From Octadecabacter dasysiphoniae (lineage in GTDB: Bacteria > Pseudomonadota > Alphaproteobacteria > Rhodobacterales > Rhodobacteraceae): 64,000 nt of DNA. Below the pieces are notes generated by a model. It did no database searches. It had not been told where the DNA came from and saw only the letters and a program-made list of their open reading frames with translations. Below, piece after piece: positions 44,044-53,738 of this stretch; positions within the stretch are counted from its first letter, which is position 1, and each line of letters begins with the position of its first letter. The translations under genes were made by a program, and so were the position numbers. The DNA is taken from positions 682,001 through 746,000 of the forward strand of contig NZ_JAKGAQ010000001.1 of NCBI RefSeq assembly GCF_021532615.1, written 5' to 3'.

Positions 44044-44988
44044 TTAGACGGGGCCCGGCAACCGCGTGATGGTGCGTGCGGTCACCCGTTCGCGGTGCAC
44101 AACATAAAGACCGGAGGCCATGATGATCACGATCCCCCAAAGTGCCATGCCGTTGGGGATGTCGTCGAAGATGTAATAGCCAAGAATGGCGGCTGTTATG
44201 ATCTCAAGGTAGTGCAGCGGCGCGAGGGTCGCGGCGGGGGCCAGCATTAGGGCGTAGGTCATCATCATATGGGCGATGGTCGCGAAAAATCCGACGCCGA
44301 ACATATAGGCCCAAAAGATGCCTGTTGGCCAAACGGGATCAAGGGTGTTCCATGCTCCATTCGTCAAGGCGCGCCCGTCCGCCAGCCAGATCAGCGGCAC
44401 CAGCATGATCGTCGCCGCCAAGCCGGTTTGGAACTGCATTTCGACAGGGTGCAGTTTTCCGCGCAGGCCACGAGTGACCAGAACATAGGCCGCAAAGGTA
44501 ACGGCGGTGCCAAGGGGCAGCAGCGCGACATAGCCAAAGGCCACAAAGCTGGGTTGGATGACCAACAGGCAGCCTGAAAACCCGACAGCGGATGCGATCA
44601 AGCGGCGCGGGCCGACCTGTTCATCAAACATCAGTTTTCCGCACAGCAGGATGATAAACGGTTCCACAAACACAATCGCCAGTGCATCGGCCAGCGGCAT
44701 GAAGCGCAGGGCAGCGATGATGAAATAGGTCGACAGCATCAAGAACAGCGCCCGCAACGCCACCATCGGCCACAGCGCGACAGGCATCCGCAGGCTAAGA
44801 CCCATGACCAGACACACGGGCAACATCAGCGCCGTCTGCACGATGAAACGCGCGGCGGTGATCTGGCCCACGGGGATCACATCTGCGGCGATTTTGGCGC
44901 AGACATCCAGCAAGGGCGCAAAGATGCAAAAGCCCACGATTAGGGCCATGCCCAATGGAATACGGTCGGTGTTTGATGCGGTTGTCAT
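44044..44988 (-). CDS. DMT-superfamily (EamA) transporter, tandem paralogue
   Basis: 314 residues, ten hydrophobic segments. The first helix (GMALIVGFCIFAPLLDVCAKIAADV, in part) and the second repeat HYLEIITAAILGYYIF closely match the layout of the gene at 43120, so the two arose by duplication. The ATG at 44988 fits the helix start. It is divergent from hpsN over 162 bases. Substrate unknown; a link with sulfonate metabolism is not shown. Confidence 0.9.
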   Translation of the reverse strand: MTTASNTDRIPLGMALIVGFCIFAPLLDVCAKIAADVIPVGQITAARFIVQTALMLPVCLVMGLSLRMPVALWPMVALRALFLMLSTYFIIAALRFMPLADALAIVFVEPFIILLCGKLMFDEQVGPRRLIASAVGFSGCLLVIQPSFVAFGYVALLPLGTAVTFAAYVLVTRGLRGKLHPVEMQFQTGLAATIMLVPLIWLADGRALTNGAWNTLDPVWPTGIFWAYMFGVGFFATIAHMMMTYALMLAPAATLAPLHYLEIITAAILGYYIFDDIPNGMALWGIVIIMASGLYVVHRERVTARTITRLPGPV

Positions 44989-45150
44989 AGTGCGGGTATG
45001 GGGGCGCGTTGCCAGCTTTGCCAGTCTGAAACCGACCTTTGCCAATCGGCTTTGACGTGGCTTTGCCAAATCAGACCTTCAGCAAAAGCAAATGATGTTC
45101 AGCTTTGTTTGAAATGGGTCCAACGCTCTGCCATGAGAGAGGAAATCTTG

Positions 45151-46473
45151 ATGGAGGATCGCCCTGTGGCCCGTGAATATCTGAAAAAAGCAACTTTGAC
45201 CGCACAGTCCGGTGCAAGCGACGTGCAGGACATTGTGCAGGGCATCCTGAGCGATATCGAAGAGGGCGGTGATGCCAAGGCGCTGGAATATGCCGCCAAG
45301 TTCGACAAATACGATGGCAACGTGATCCTGACAGCCGAAGAGATCGAGGCGGCTTGCGCGCGGGTGCCCCAAAAGCTCAAGGAAGATATCCAGTTTGCCC
45401 ATGACAATGTGAAACGTTTTGCTGAGGCGCAGAAATCCACGCTCGTTGATGTCGAAGTCGAAGTGCAGCCCGGCCTGATCGCGGGGCAAAAGGCAATTCC
45501 TGTGAATGCGGCGGGGTGCTATGTGCCTGGCGGACGTTACAGCCACATCGCGTCGGCCATCATGACGGTGACAACGGCAAAGGTTGCGGGTTGTAGCCAC
45601 ATCACGGCGACGTCGCCACCGCGCCCCGGTCTGGGTGTCGCGCCGGCCATCGTTTATGCGGCCCATATCTGCGGTGCGGATAAAATCATGGCGCTGGGCG
45701 GTGTTCAGGGTGTTGCGGCGATGACGTTTGGTCTGTTCGGGCTGCCAAAGGCGAACATTCTGGTCGGCCCCGGCAACCAGTTTGTCGCCGAAGCAAAGCG
45801 CATCCTGTTTGGCCGTGTGGGCATCGACATGATCGCGGGGCCCACGGATTCATTGGTACTGGCAGACAAAGACGCCGACGCGATGATTGTTGCGGTCGAT
45901 TTGGTGAGCCAGGCAGAGCACGGATATAACTCCCCCGTTTGGTTGGTGACAGACAGCCGCGATATGGCGGAAAAGGTGATGGCACTGGTGCCCGACCTGA
46001 TTGCAGATTTGCCAGAACTGAACCGCGAAAACGCCTTTGCCGCCTGGCGCGATTATGCCGAAGTGATCCTGTGTGAGGACCGCGAAGACATGGCGGCGTG
46101 CAGCGATGAATATGCGCCCGAACACCTGACCGTTCAGGCACAAGACCTTGATTGGTGGCTGGGCCGCTTGTCTTGCTACGGATCGCTGTTCTTGGGCGAA
46201 GAAACCACAGTGTCTTACGGGGATAAAGCAGCCGGTACGAACCATGTTTTGCCGACATCAGGTGCCGCGACCTATACGGGCGGTTTGTCTGTGCACAAAT
46301 ACATGAAGATCGTCACATGGCAGCGTTCAACGCCCGAAGGGTCCAAGCGCGTCGCCGAAGCCACAGCTCGGATTTCGCGCCTTGAGGGTATGGAAGGGCA
46401 CGCGCGTGCAGCTGATGTGCGTTTGGCCAAATATTTCCCCGGTGAAAATTTCGATCTGACGGCCGAAGGCTAA
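45151..46473 (+). CDS. hpsN: Sulfopropanediol 3-dehydrogenase (HpsN), HisD-family enzyme
   Basis: 440 residues. It oxidises (R)-DHPS to sulfolactate, a reaction of marine sulfonate use. The HisD fold is clear, but the signature regions NAAGCYVPGGRYSHIASAIMT, DEYAPEHLTVQA, CYGSLFLGEE and LSVHKYMKIVTW match HpsN better than true HisD. Zinc ligands Gln/His (SQAEHGY), Asp (SDEY) and His (SVHK) are kept. ATG at 45151 has GAGAGGAA before it; an in-frame ATG at 45133 is weaker. No hpsO, hpsP or sulfonate uptake genes are nearby, so it is an isolated gene. Confidence 0.85.
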   Translation: MEDRPVAREYLKKATLTAQSGASDVQDIVQGILSDIEEGGDAKALEYAAKFDKYDGNVILTAEEIEAACARVPQKLKEDIQFAHDNVKRFAEAQKSTLVDVEVEVQPGLIAGQKAIPVNAAGCYVPGGRYSHIASAIMTVTTAKVAGCSHITATSPPRPGLGVAPAIVYAAHICGADKIMALGGVQGVAAMTFGLFGLPKANILVGPGNQFVAEAKRILFGRVGIDMIAGPTDSLVLADKDADAMIVAVDLVSQAEHGYNSPVWLVTDSRDMAEKVMALVPDLIADLPELNRENAFAAWRDYAEVILCEDREDMAACSDEYAPEHLTVQAQDLDWWLGRLSCYGSLFLGEETTVSYGDKAAGTNHVLPTSGAATYTGGLSVHKYMKIVTWQRSTPEGSKRVAEATARISRLEGMEGHARAADVRLAKYFPGENFDLTAEG

Positions 46474-46586
46474 GCGCGTCAAAGGCGTCTTCACGATTGT
46501 GCGGGGCAGGGGTTTTTCCGCTGCTCTGACGTGGTCTGCTGTGCTACGGATCAGGTGGTGAAGACGAGCAGGGGCGCGAGGGCGAC

Positions 46587-47576
46587 ATGAAAGCACTGAT
46601 TTATGATGGCCCCGAAGTGCTGCGGTACGGCGATGCGTCTGATCCTGTTGCAGCCGACGGGGACCATTTGATCCGCATCGAAGCCGTCGGTATTTGCGGA
46701 TCTGACATGCACGCCTATCTGGGCCACGATGCTCGCCGACCTGCGCCGCTTATCCTTGGTCATGAGGCAGCTGGTGTGATCCTTGGCGGCCAAAAGAGCG
46801 GCGCGCGCGTGACGATCAACCCGTTGGTGACCTGCGGTACATGCGAGGCCTGCGCGTCGGGGCGCACGAACCTGTGCCCGAGCCGTGAAATCATATCCAT
46901 GCCCCCACGCGAGGGCGGATTTGCGCAATTCGTGACCATGCCTGCGGGCAATCTTGTAGAGGTGCCTGAGCATGTGACGTTCGCGCAGGCGTCCCTTGTG
47001 GAACCGATTGCCTGTGGTTGGCACACCGCGCGATTGTGCCGCCGTGCCTTTCCACGGGGACGCACCGCACTTGTGATTGGCGGCGGGGCGATTGGTCTTG
47101 GTGCGGCCCTTAGCCTTGTGGCGCAGGGCGTTATGAATGTGAAAATCCTTGAACCCAACCGCCTGCGCGCCGCCTATTTGCGCGATGCCTGCGGGCAAGT
47201 GGTGATTGCACCCGATGATCTGCCCGATGGCGGGACGTTTGATATCGTGATCGACGGGGTCGGATATGAGGCGACCCGCGCCACCGCATCTGCACAGGTG
47301 AAGGCGGGGGGTGTTATCGGCCACATCGGACTTGGCGACGACATGGGCGGTTTGGATGTGCGGCGCATGACATTGCAGGAAATCACGTTTATCGGGACGT
47401 ATACCTACACTGCACAAGATTTCCGCGACACGGCGGCGGCGATGTTTGATGGCCGTTTGGGTGATCTGGGCTGGACCGAACAGCGCCCCTTGTCTGCGGG
47501 CGCACAGGCCTTTGCCGACATTCGTGCAGGCGTGGTGGCCGCGCCGAAAATCGTTCTAATGCCGCAAGACGGTTAA
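46587..47576 (+). CDS. Zinc-type alcohol dehydrogenase (MDR family)
   Basis: 329 residues. The catalytic zinc site GICGSDMH and GHEAAGV, the structural-zinc Cys cluster (CGTCEACASGRTNLC) and the NAD fold ALVIGGGAIGLGAALSLV are present. Substrate unknown; a sugar or polyol alcohol is likely from the sorbitol-dehydrogenase-like zinc layout. It lies 113 bases after hpsN on the same strand and may join sulfonate or C3 alcohol oxidation. It is convergent with the TauD gene (4-base overlap). Confidence 0.9.
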   Translation: MKALIYDGPEVLRYGDASDPVAADGDHLIRIEAVGICGSDMHAYLGHDARRPAPLILGHEAAGVILGGQKSGARVTINPLVTCGTCEACASGRTNLCPSREIISMPPREGGFAQFVTMPAGNLVEVPEHVTFAQASLVEPIACGWHTARLCRRAFPRGRTALVIGGGAIGLGAALSLVAQGVMNVKILEPNRLRAAYLRDACGQVVIAPDDLPDGGTFDIVIDGVGYEATRATASAQVKAGGVIGHIGLGDDMGGLDVRRMTLQEITFIGTYTYTAQDFRDTAAAMFDGRLGDLGWTEQRPLSAGAQAFADIRAGVVAAPKIVLMPQDG

Positions 47577-48622
47577 TCCAGCGGCGCGTTCAGGGTCGTG
47601 TTTGGTGTGATGATGCCGCCACGATTGCCGATTTCGATTGATCCATAGCGTTGGCGAAACACCTCTGGCAGGGGGCGGTCATCGGGGATGGACAACCACA
47701 AACGCAGCAAATGGCGCCGTTGGGTCGGGTCGGGCCAGTCGGTGAACCCGGTGCGGTCGTGCAATTGGCTGTGGTTGTAGACGAACTGCATATCACCGGG
47801 TTGAAGCTGCATGGACAAATGCAATTCGGGATCGTTCGCCAGCGCGTCAAACAGATCAAGGGCTTCGATGTGTTTGGGCGTCAGGCGCGGTGCGGCGTCA
47901 AAGCGTTGCGCGCTTTCGATGTATTGGCGTTGATAGAACACGGTCAGATGGCCGTCGTGCCATGACAAAACGGGGATGGTCATGAAAGGATCTGCGCCAA
48001 CCGGCACTTCGCCGCGCCTGTCTGTTGCGATGGGGCCAAACAGCAGGTCCAGCAGATCGGGGCGGGTGTCGGCCATGCGGTTTGCGATGGTTTCCGCGCT
48101 GACGAGGAGGGACATGCCACCGACTTGTGCATCACGCAGGCACAGCAACCCGACGACATCTGCGCTGTCGGTGTGGAATGTCTGGCGTGCGTCGGTTTGG
48201 TAGATGCGCGTGTTGGCGTCATTTGCATCCGCGCCGATGTTGCGTACATGGCCCAAGATATGTCCGGCAGCATTTTGGGATCGCGCACGCCCCAGATGCG
48301 CACCAATCCCGCAAAAGATCGTTGCGGCGGTTTCTTGGGTGTAGGTTGCGGTGGGCAATCCGCGCAGCACTTCGAACCCGTGGCCGTTCAATAGAGTATC
48401 GGCCAAATCGCGCAGATGGGCTGAAAACGTCGGCAGGGGGAAGGCATCAGCGGTGATTTCGCCCACGTCGCGGCCAAGCGACAGGTAGTGCGCGGCGGCG
48501 GTTTCAAGTTCTACAATTTGGGGCGGTGTCAGGTGGATCAACCAGTCATCTTCGCGCATTTGCATATCGCGACCGACCCAAGCGGACGGGCCTGTGAACG
48601 GAGTGGGAAGGGGATGCGTCAT
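47573..48622 (-). CDS. TauD/TfdA-family Fe(II)/2-oxoglutarate dioxygenase
   Basis: 349 residues. The HxD motif is at His 150 and Asp 152 (FHTDSADVV), the distal His in NHSQLHDRTGF, and the 2-oxoglutarate Arg in RHLLRLWL. Substrate unknown; TauD relatives hydroxylate small acids, sulfonates or modified amino acids. The ATG at 48622 shares a base with the sdaA stop (TGATG), so both are translationally coupled and probably function together. A GTG/TTG-type start further upstream would add little. Confidence 0.88.
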   Translation of the reverse strand: MTHPLPTPFTGPSAWVGRDMQMREDDWLIHLTPPQIVELETAAAHYLSLGRDVGEITADAFPLPTFSAHLRDLADTLLNGHGFEVLRGLPTATYTQETAATIFCGIGAHLGRARSQNAAGHILGHVRNIGADANDANTRIYQTDARQTFHTDSADVVGLLCLRDAQVGGMSLLVSAETIANRMADTRPDLLDLLFGPIATDRRGEVPVGADPFMTIPVLSWHDGHLTVFYQRQYIESAQRFDAAPRLTPKHIEALDLFDALANDPELHLSMQLQPGDMQFVYNHSQLHDRTGFTDWPDPTQRRHLLRLWLSIPDDRPLPEVFRQRYGSIEIGNRGGIITPNTTLNAPLD

Positions 48623-49995
48623 CAGCAATTCGGCACGTTCACGGCCAACCCCCCGAGTGCGGTTTCTTTGTATTTTTCTGACATATCAACGCCGGTCTGG
48701 CGCATGGTTTCGATGGCGGCATCCAGCGGGACAAGGTGTGTGCCATCCCCGCGCATGGACAGCGACGCGGCTGACACGGCCTTGATCGCACCAAGGCCAT
48801 TGCGTTCGATGCACGGCACTTGCACCAAGCCACGCACTGGATCGCACGTCATGCCAAGGTGATGTTCCAGCGCGATTTCCGCTGCGTTTTCAATCTGTTC
48901 TGGCGTGCCGCCCAATACTGCGCACAGCCCTGCGGCGGCCATCGCGGCGGCAGACCCGACTTCGGCCTGACAGCCTGCTTCTGCGCCCGAAATTGATGCG
49001 TTGAATTTGACCAACCCGCCAATCGCTGCCGCGGTGAGCAGGAAATCCCCGATTTTGCCAGCAGAGGCATTCGGCACGTGATCTATATAGTAGCGGATTG
49101 TGGCGGGCACGACGCCCGCAGCGCCATTGGTCGGGGCAGTGACGACTTGCCCACCGGCGGCGTTTTCTTCGTTCACAGCCATGGCGTAGGTCGACATCCA
49201 GTCGTTGATTGTGTGCGGCGCGGTCAGGTTCACCCCAGCCTCGGCGCGCAGGGCATCGTATATCCCTTTGGCGCGGCGTTTGACGTGCAATCCACCGGGC
49301 AGGATACCGTCGGTGACAAGCCCGCGATCAATGCAGTCGTTCATCACCTGCCAAAGCCGATCAAGACCGCGGTCAAGGTCTGCGCCCGCGATACGGCTAA
49401 GTTCGTTCTGGCGTTTCATGGCCGCAATGCTCAGCCCGCTTTCCGCCGCCATATCAAGCATTTCTGCGGCACTTTTGAACGGGAAGGGAACGGGCGCGCC
49501 GTCTTCTTTGTCGGCGCCGGCCGCCAGTTCGGCGTCTGTCAGAACAAAGCCGCCGCCGATGGAATAATAGATGACTTGCGTGACGACATCGCCCTGTGCG
49601 TCGGTGCCTTTCAGGATCATGCCGTTGGCGTGGCCCGGCAAGGCGGGGCCATAATCAAATTCAAGGTGGTCTTTGGGTTGGAACGCGAGCTGCCCAAGGC
49701 CATCGGGTGCGACCCAGCCATCAGAGGCGATCCGATCCATTTCAGCGTCTGCCTTGTCGCGGTCGTAATCATCCGCACGAAACCCCGCGAGGCCAAGAAC
49801 CGTGGCGCGGTCCGTCGCGTGGCCCACCCCCGTGAAGGCAAGGCTGCCATGAAGTGAGGCGCGTAACCCGCTGACCTTAAAGGGTTGTTCGCGCAAATGG
49901 TGCAGGAACCGTGCAGCGGCGACCATCGGCCCGATGGTGTGGGACGAGGACGGGCCGATGCCCACTTTGAACATGTCGAAGACCGAAAGAAACAT
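48622..49995 (-). CDS. sdaA: L-serine ammonia-lyase, iron-sulfur, single-chain
   Basis: 457 residues. It converts L-serine to pyruvate and ammonia using a [4Fe-4S] cluster. The N-terminal beta domain shows [20 protein letters not shown], and the C-terminal alpha domain has [16 protein letters not shown] and [18 protein letters not shown] with the cluster Cys residues. It is the first gene of a two-gene unit with a TauD-type dioxygenase and faces rpiA. Why a dioxygenase should be coupled to serine breakdown is unclear. Confidence 0.96.
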   Translation of the reverse strand: MFLSVFDMFKVGIGPSSSHTIGPMVAAARFLHHLREQPFKVSGLRASLHGSLAFTGVGHATDRATVLGLAGFRADDYDRDKADAEMDRIASDGWVAPDGLGQLAFQPKDHLEFDYGPALPGHANGMILKGTDAQGDVVTQVIYYSIGGGFVLTDAELAAGADKEDGAPVPFPFKSAAEMLDMAAESGLSIAAMKRQNELSRIAGADLDRGLDRLWQVMNDCIDRGLVTDGILPGGLHVKRRAKGIYDALRAEAGVNLTAPHTINDWMSTYAMAVNEENAAGGQVVTAPTNGAAGVVPATIRYYIDHVPNASAGKIGDFLLTAAAIGGLVKFNASISGAEAGCQAEVGSAAAMAAAGLCAVLGGTPEQIENAAEIALEHHLGMTCDPVRGLVQVPCIERNGLGAIKAVSAASLSMRGDGTHLVPLDAAIETMRQTGVDMSEKYKETALGGLAVNVPNC

Positions 49996-50182
49996 TGCGC
50001 CTGCCTTGATGATTTCACCGCAAACCTAAGCGATCTGGCACAGTTGTCACAGCCCAAAGCGACCAAGCACGCGTCGTTTGCGGGGGGAAGGCGTGCAGCA
50101 AATGTGAATGCGGGGGTCGCAGGTTGGGAAAGGCCGTTCTATAAGGGCGACAAGAACGATTCACCCGTGCAGGAGCTGCCCC

Positions 50183-50971
50183 ATGCCGTCCGATCTGTCC
50201 CCCATCGACAAAGCCAAATTCGTCGCTGCGAAACAAGCGACCCAATATGTGCAAGACGGCATGAAAGTGGGCCTTGGAACAGGGTCGACCGCCGCGTGGC
50301 TGGTCAAATGCCTTGGCGAGATGGTCGAGAAAGATGGGTTGAAAATCAAGGGTGTACCGACCTCCACACGCACTGCGGAATTGGCGCGTGACGTCGGGAT
50401 TGAGGTGATTTCGCTGGATGAGGCCAAATGGCTGGACCTGACGATTGACGGCGCGGACGAATTTGATGGCAACCTGAACCTTATTAAAGGCGGGGGCGGT
50501 GCTTTGCTGCAAGAAAAGATCGTGGCGACGGCGAGCGATCAGATGATTGTTATCGCGGATGCGGCCAAGAACGTCGAAACGCTCGGGAATTTTCCTTTGC
50601 CGATTGAGGTGATCCCGTTCGGTTGGCAAACGACCAAAACACTGGTCGAAGAAACGCTGATCGGTATGGACGTGTTGGGGCGCAAAGTATCGCTGCGCAT
50701 GAACGGTGAGGCGCCGTATTACACGGATGAGGGCAATCATATCCTTGATCTGCACCTGAACCGGATTGGTAATGCGCGGCAATTGTCGTTGATCCTCAAT
50801 CAGATACCGGGCGTTGTTGAGAACGGGTTGTTCATCGACATTTGTGATATCGTAATCATCGGATTTGGTGATGGGCGTGTGGAAGTGCGCGACATCAACG
50901 AAGGATCCGTAGAAGAAGGCCGCATCGATTTCTTGGAAACCGACAACCTGTTCGCGGACCTGAACGACTAG
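50183..50971 (+). CDS. rpiA: Ribose-5-phosphate isomerase A
   Basis: 262 residues. It interconverts ribose-5-P and ribulose-5-P. GLGTGSTAAW, TIDGADEFD and IKGGGGALLQEKIVA are the signature motifs. AGGAG lies before the ATG at 50183. It is the first of the rpiA-gor-hflK-hflC-DUF2065 run. A C-terminal VEEGRIDFLETDNLFADL is usual for alphaproteobacteria. Confidence 0.97.
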   Translation: MPSDLSPIDKAKFVAAKQATQYVQDGMKVGLGTGSTAAWLVKCLGEMVEKDGLKIKGVPTSTRTAELARDVGIEVISLDEAKWLDLTIDGADEFDGNLNLIKGGGGALLQEKIVATASDQMIVIADAAKNVETLGNFPLPIEVIPFGWQTTKTLVEETLIGMDVLGRKVSLRMNGEAPYYTDEGNHILDLHLNRIGNARQLSLILNQIPGVVENGLFIDICDIVIIGFGDGRVEVRDINEGSVEEGRIDFLETDNLFADLND

Positions 50972-51043
50972 GCATGTTCGCGCTGCATGTGGTCCCTGCG
51001 GAGCGCACAGCCCTGTGACTGGCCAACGCCGCAGGCCTGTGAT

Positions 51044-51053
51044 CTATCGATAG
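51044..51053. promoter_or_regulatory. Palindrome upstream of gor
   Basis: CTATCGATAG is a perfect 10-base palindrome 35 bases before the gor start. It may be an operator for thiol or oxidant control, which is inference only. Confidence 0.3.
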
Positions 51054-51087
51054 CCGAAATTAAGTCCCCGTTTGAAAGGCCCCTGAG

Positions 51088-52446
51088 ATGTCCGATTTTG
51101 ACTACGATCTTTTTGTGATTGGCGGCGGATCTGGTGGCGTGCGCGCCGCGCGGGTCGCGTCGGCGACGGGGGCCAAGGTTGGTCTGGCCGAAGAATTCCG
51201 CATGGGCGGCACCTGTGTCATTCGCGGCTGCGTTCCCAAAAAGCTGATGGTGTTCGCGTCCGAGTACCAAGAGATGTTCGCGGATGCGCGCGCCTATGGT
51301 TGGGACGTCAGCGATGGCACGTTCGACTGGTCGAAATTCCAGGGTCGTATGCACGCCGAGCTGGAGCGCCTTGAAGGGATTTATCGCAAGCTTCTGGCCA
51401 ATTCTGATGTGACGATCCACGACAGTCGCGCAACGGTGTCCGGCCCCCACGAGGTGACGCTGGCTGACGGGTCCACATTCAGTGCCAAACACATTCTGGT
51501 GGCGACAGGCGGGCGGCCTGTTTTGCCGGATATGAAGAACGCTGATCTGGGCATCACGTCCAACGATATTTTCAATTTACCCGAACTGCCCAAGAATATT
51601 TTGATTGTAGGGGGCGGTTACATCGCGTCCGAATTTGCCTGCATTCTGAACGGGTTGGGCGTGGCGGTAACGCAGTTTTATCGCGGCGCGCAAATCCTGC
51701 GCGGCTTTGATGATGAGGCCCGTGGGTTGGTGTCTGAGATGATGATCGAAAAGGGCGTCAATCTGCATCTGGGCACCAATGTTCTTGAGATGGAAAAGCG
51801 CGAGGGCGGCATCTGGGTGAAATGCACCAACGGATCCGAAGCGGTTTTTGATCAGGTGATGTTTGCCACAGGCCGCACGCCGAACACGGATGGTTTGGGG
51901 CTTGGGGATGTCGGCGTAGACATCGGGCGGCGCAACGAAGTGGTCGTTGACGATTATAGCCAGACAAAAGTGCCCAGCATTTATGCCATCGGCGATGTGA
52001 CAAACCGTGTGCAGCTGACGCCTGTGGCGATCCGCGAAGGCATGGCGTTTGTGGAAACCGTATTTAAGGGCAACCCGACGAAAGTGGATCACGATCTGAT
52101 CCCGTCGGCGATTTTCACACAACCAGAAATGGGCACCGTTGGCCTAAGCGAAGAAGATGCGAGTGAGCAGGAAGCCGTTGAAATCTATGCCACATCTTTC
52201 CGCCCGATGCAGACGGCATTCGCGGAAAAACCGGACCGCGTGTTGATGAAACTGGTGGTGTCAAAGGCCACGCGCACGGTTCTGGGATGTCATATTGTCA
52301 GCCCCCACGCCGGCGAGATGATCCAGCTTGCGGGTATTGCGATCAAGATGGGGGCCACGAAGGAACAGTTTGACGCAACCTGCGCCGTACACCCGACAAT
52401 TTCCGAAGAACTGGTGACGATGCGCGATCCGGTGAGAACCGCTTGA
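51088..52446 (+). CDS. gor: Glutathione-disulfide reductase
   Basis: 452 residues. FAD motif VIGGGSGGVRAA, the redox-active Cys 43/Cys 48 pair (GGTCVIRGCVPKKL), NADPH fold NILIVGGGYIASEFA, and the C-terminal HPTISEEL with the catalytic His. It regenerates GSH with NADPH and fits the glyoxalase I gene at the left edge. It lies 116 bases after rpiA. Confidence 0.97.
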   Translation: MSDFDYDLFVIGGGSGGVRAARVASATGAKVGLAEEFRMGGTCVIRGCVPKKLMVFASEYQEMFADARAYGWDVSDGTFDWSKFQGRMHAELERLEGIYRKLLANSDVTIHDSRATVSGPHEVTLADGSTFSAKHILVATGGRPVLPDMKNADLGITSNDIFNLPELPKNILIVGGGYIASEFACILNGLGVAVTQFYRGAQILRGFDDEARGLVSEMMIEKGVNLHLGTNVLEMEKREGGIWVKCTNGSEAVFDQVMFATGRTPNTDGLGLGDVGVDIGRRNEVVVDDYSQTKVPSIYAIGDVTNRVQLTPVAIREGMAFVETVFKGNPTKVDHDLIPSAIFTQPEMGTVGLSEEDASEQEAVEIYATSFRPMQTAFAEKPDRVLMKLVVSKATRTVLGCHIVSPHAGEMIQLAGIAIKMGATKEQFDATCAVHPTISEELVTMRDPVRTA

Positions 52447-52529
52447 ATTTCGCGGCGTAAAGCACACTTATAGACATAGACGATAATAGGCCCCGGCAGT
52501 GGGGTGGTTAGCAAGGGAAGACAGGCTTA

Positions 52530-53738
52530 ATGGCTGGAAACAACGGCGGCCCCTGGGGGGGCGGAGGCAATGATGGCGATGATGACGACGATCGTTTTCG
52601 CCCGAATGGAAATGGCGACCGCAATGGCGGGCGTCGTCCCAACAACGACCCGCAAATCCCCGAATTCGATGAAATCGTAAATAAAACCAAAGACCAGCTG
52701 CGTGTGCTGATCGGTGGCGGGAACGGCAATGGCCGGACCGGCGGAAGTGGTGGCGGGGCCGGTGGCCCACAAATCACGCGCGGTATGATCGGCCTTGGTG
52801 CGCTGGCGGCTGTGGCCGTTTGGGCCTTTTCGAGCTTTTACACCGTCCGGCCCGAGCAAAAATCGGTCGAGCTGTTTCTTGGCGCGTCTTATGCCATCGG
52901 TGAGCCCGGTCTGAACTTTGCGCCGTGGCCTTTGGTCACAGCGGAGGTCGTGAACGTGACACAGGAACAAACCATCGAAATCGGTGTGGGCCGTGGCAAC
53001 ACAGCAGATGCGGGTTTGATGCTGACGGGTGATGAAAACATCGTCGACATCGACTTTCAGGTGGTTTGGAACATCACAGAACCTGACCGCTTCTTGTTCA
53101 ATCTGGCCGATCCGGAAACAACAATCGCTGCCGTGGCTGAATCCGCCATGCGCGAGATTATTGCACAATCCGAGCTTGCCCCGATCCTGAACCGGGACCG
53201 TGGTGCGATTGCGGATGGTGTGATGGATCAAGTCCAATCCACGTTGGACAGCTATGATGCGGGTGTGAATATCATTCGTGTGAACCTTCAGGCCGTGAAC
53301 CCGCCAAGCCAGGTGATCGCGGTAGAAGACCTTGATGGCAACACAACGCAGACATCGCCGCTGGCAGCGTTCCGCGACGTGCAAGACGCCGAACAGGAAC
53401 GGGATCGTTTGCAAAACCTCGCGGATGCTTATGCCAACCGCGTTCTGGCGCAAGCCCGTGGTGAAGCAGCGCGTTTGCTGGAAGAAGCCGAAGGATATCG
53501 TGCCCGCGTGGTGAACGAAGCCCAAGGTGAGGCGAGCCGTTTCTTGGCCGTTCTTGACGAATACCAAAAAGCACCGGAAGTGACGCGTCAGCGTTTGTAT
53601 CTGGAAACCGTCGAGGCGGTTTTTGGATCAACCGACATCATCCTGCTGGATGACAACGGCCAGGGCGGGGGCGGCGTTGTGCCGTATCTGCCGCTTGACC
53701 AAGTGCGCCGACCTACGACTGATGGGGGATCAAACTGA
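52530..53738 (+). CDS. hflK: FtsH protease modulator HflK
   Basis: 402 residues. A Gly/Asn/Asp-rich cytoplasmic N-terminus (1-80) precedes one membrane segment (about 88-105) and a periplasmic SPFH domain (YTVRPEQKSVEL onward), then a helical end. HflK and HflC form the complex that modulates FtsH. The stop overlaps the hflC start (TGATG). A Gly-rich N-terminus is common in alphaproteobacteria. Confidence 0.96.
   Translation: MAGNNGGPWGGGGNDGDDDDDRFRPNGNGDRNGGRRPNNDPQIPEFDEIVNKTKDQLRVLIGGGNGNGRTGGSGGGAGGPQITRGMIGLGALAAVAVWAFSSFYTVRPEQKSVELFLGASYAIGEPGLNFAPWPLVTAEVVNVTQEQTIEIGVGRGNTADAGLMLTGDENIVDIDFQVVWNITEPDRFLFNLADPETTIAAVAESAMREIIAQSELAPILNRDRGAIADGVMDQVQSTLDSYDAGVNIIRVNLQAVNPPSQVIAVEDLDGNTTQTSPLAAFRDVQDAEQERDRLQNLADAYANRVLAQARGEAARLLEEAEGYRARVVNEAQGEASRFLAVLDEYQKAPEVTRQRLYLETVEAVFGSTDIILLDDNGQGGGGVVPYLPLDQVRRPTTDGGSN

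Noticed and set aside
45151..46473. Histidinol dehydrogenase (hisD)
   Set aside because: The fold is shared, but the C-terminal signature CYGSLFLGEE / SVHKYMKIVTW fits HpsN and there are no his genes nearby.
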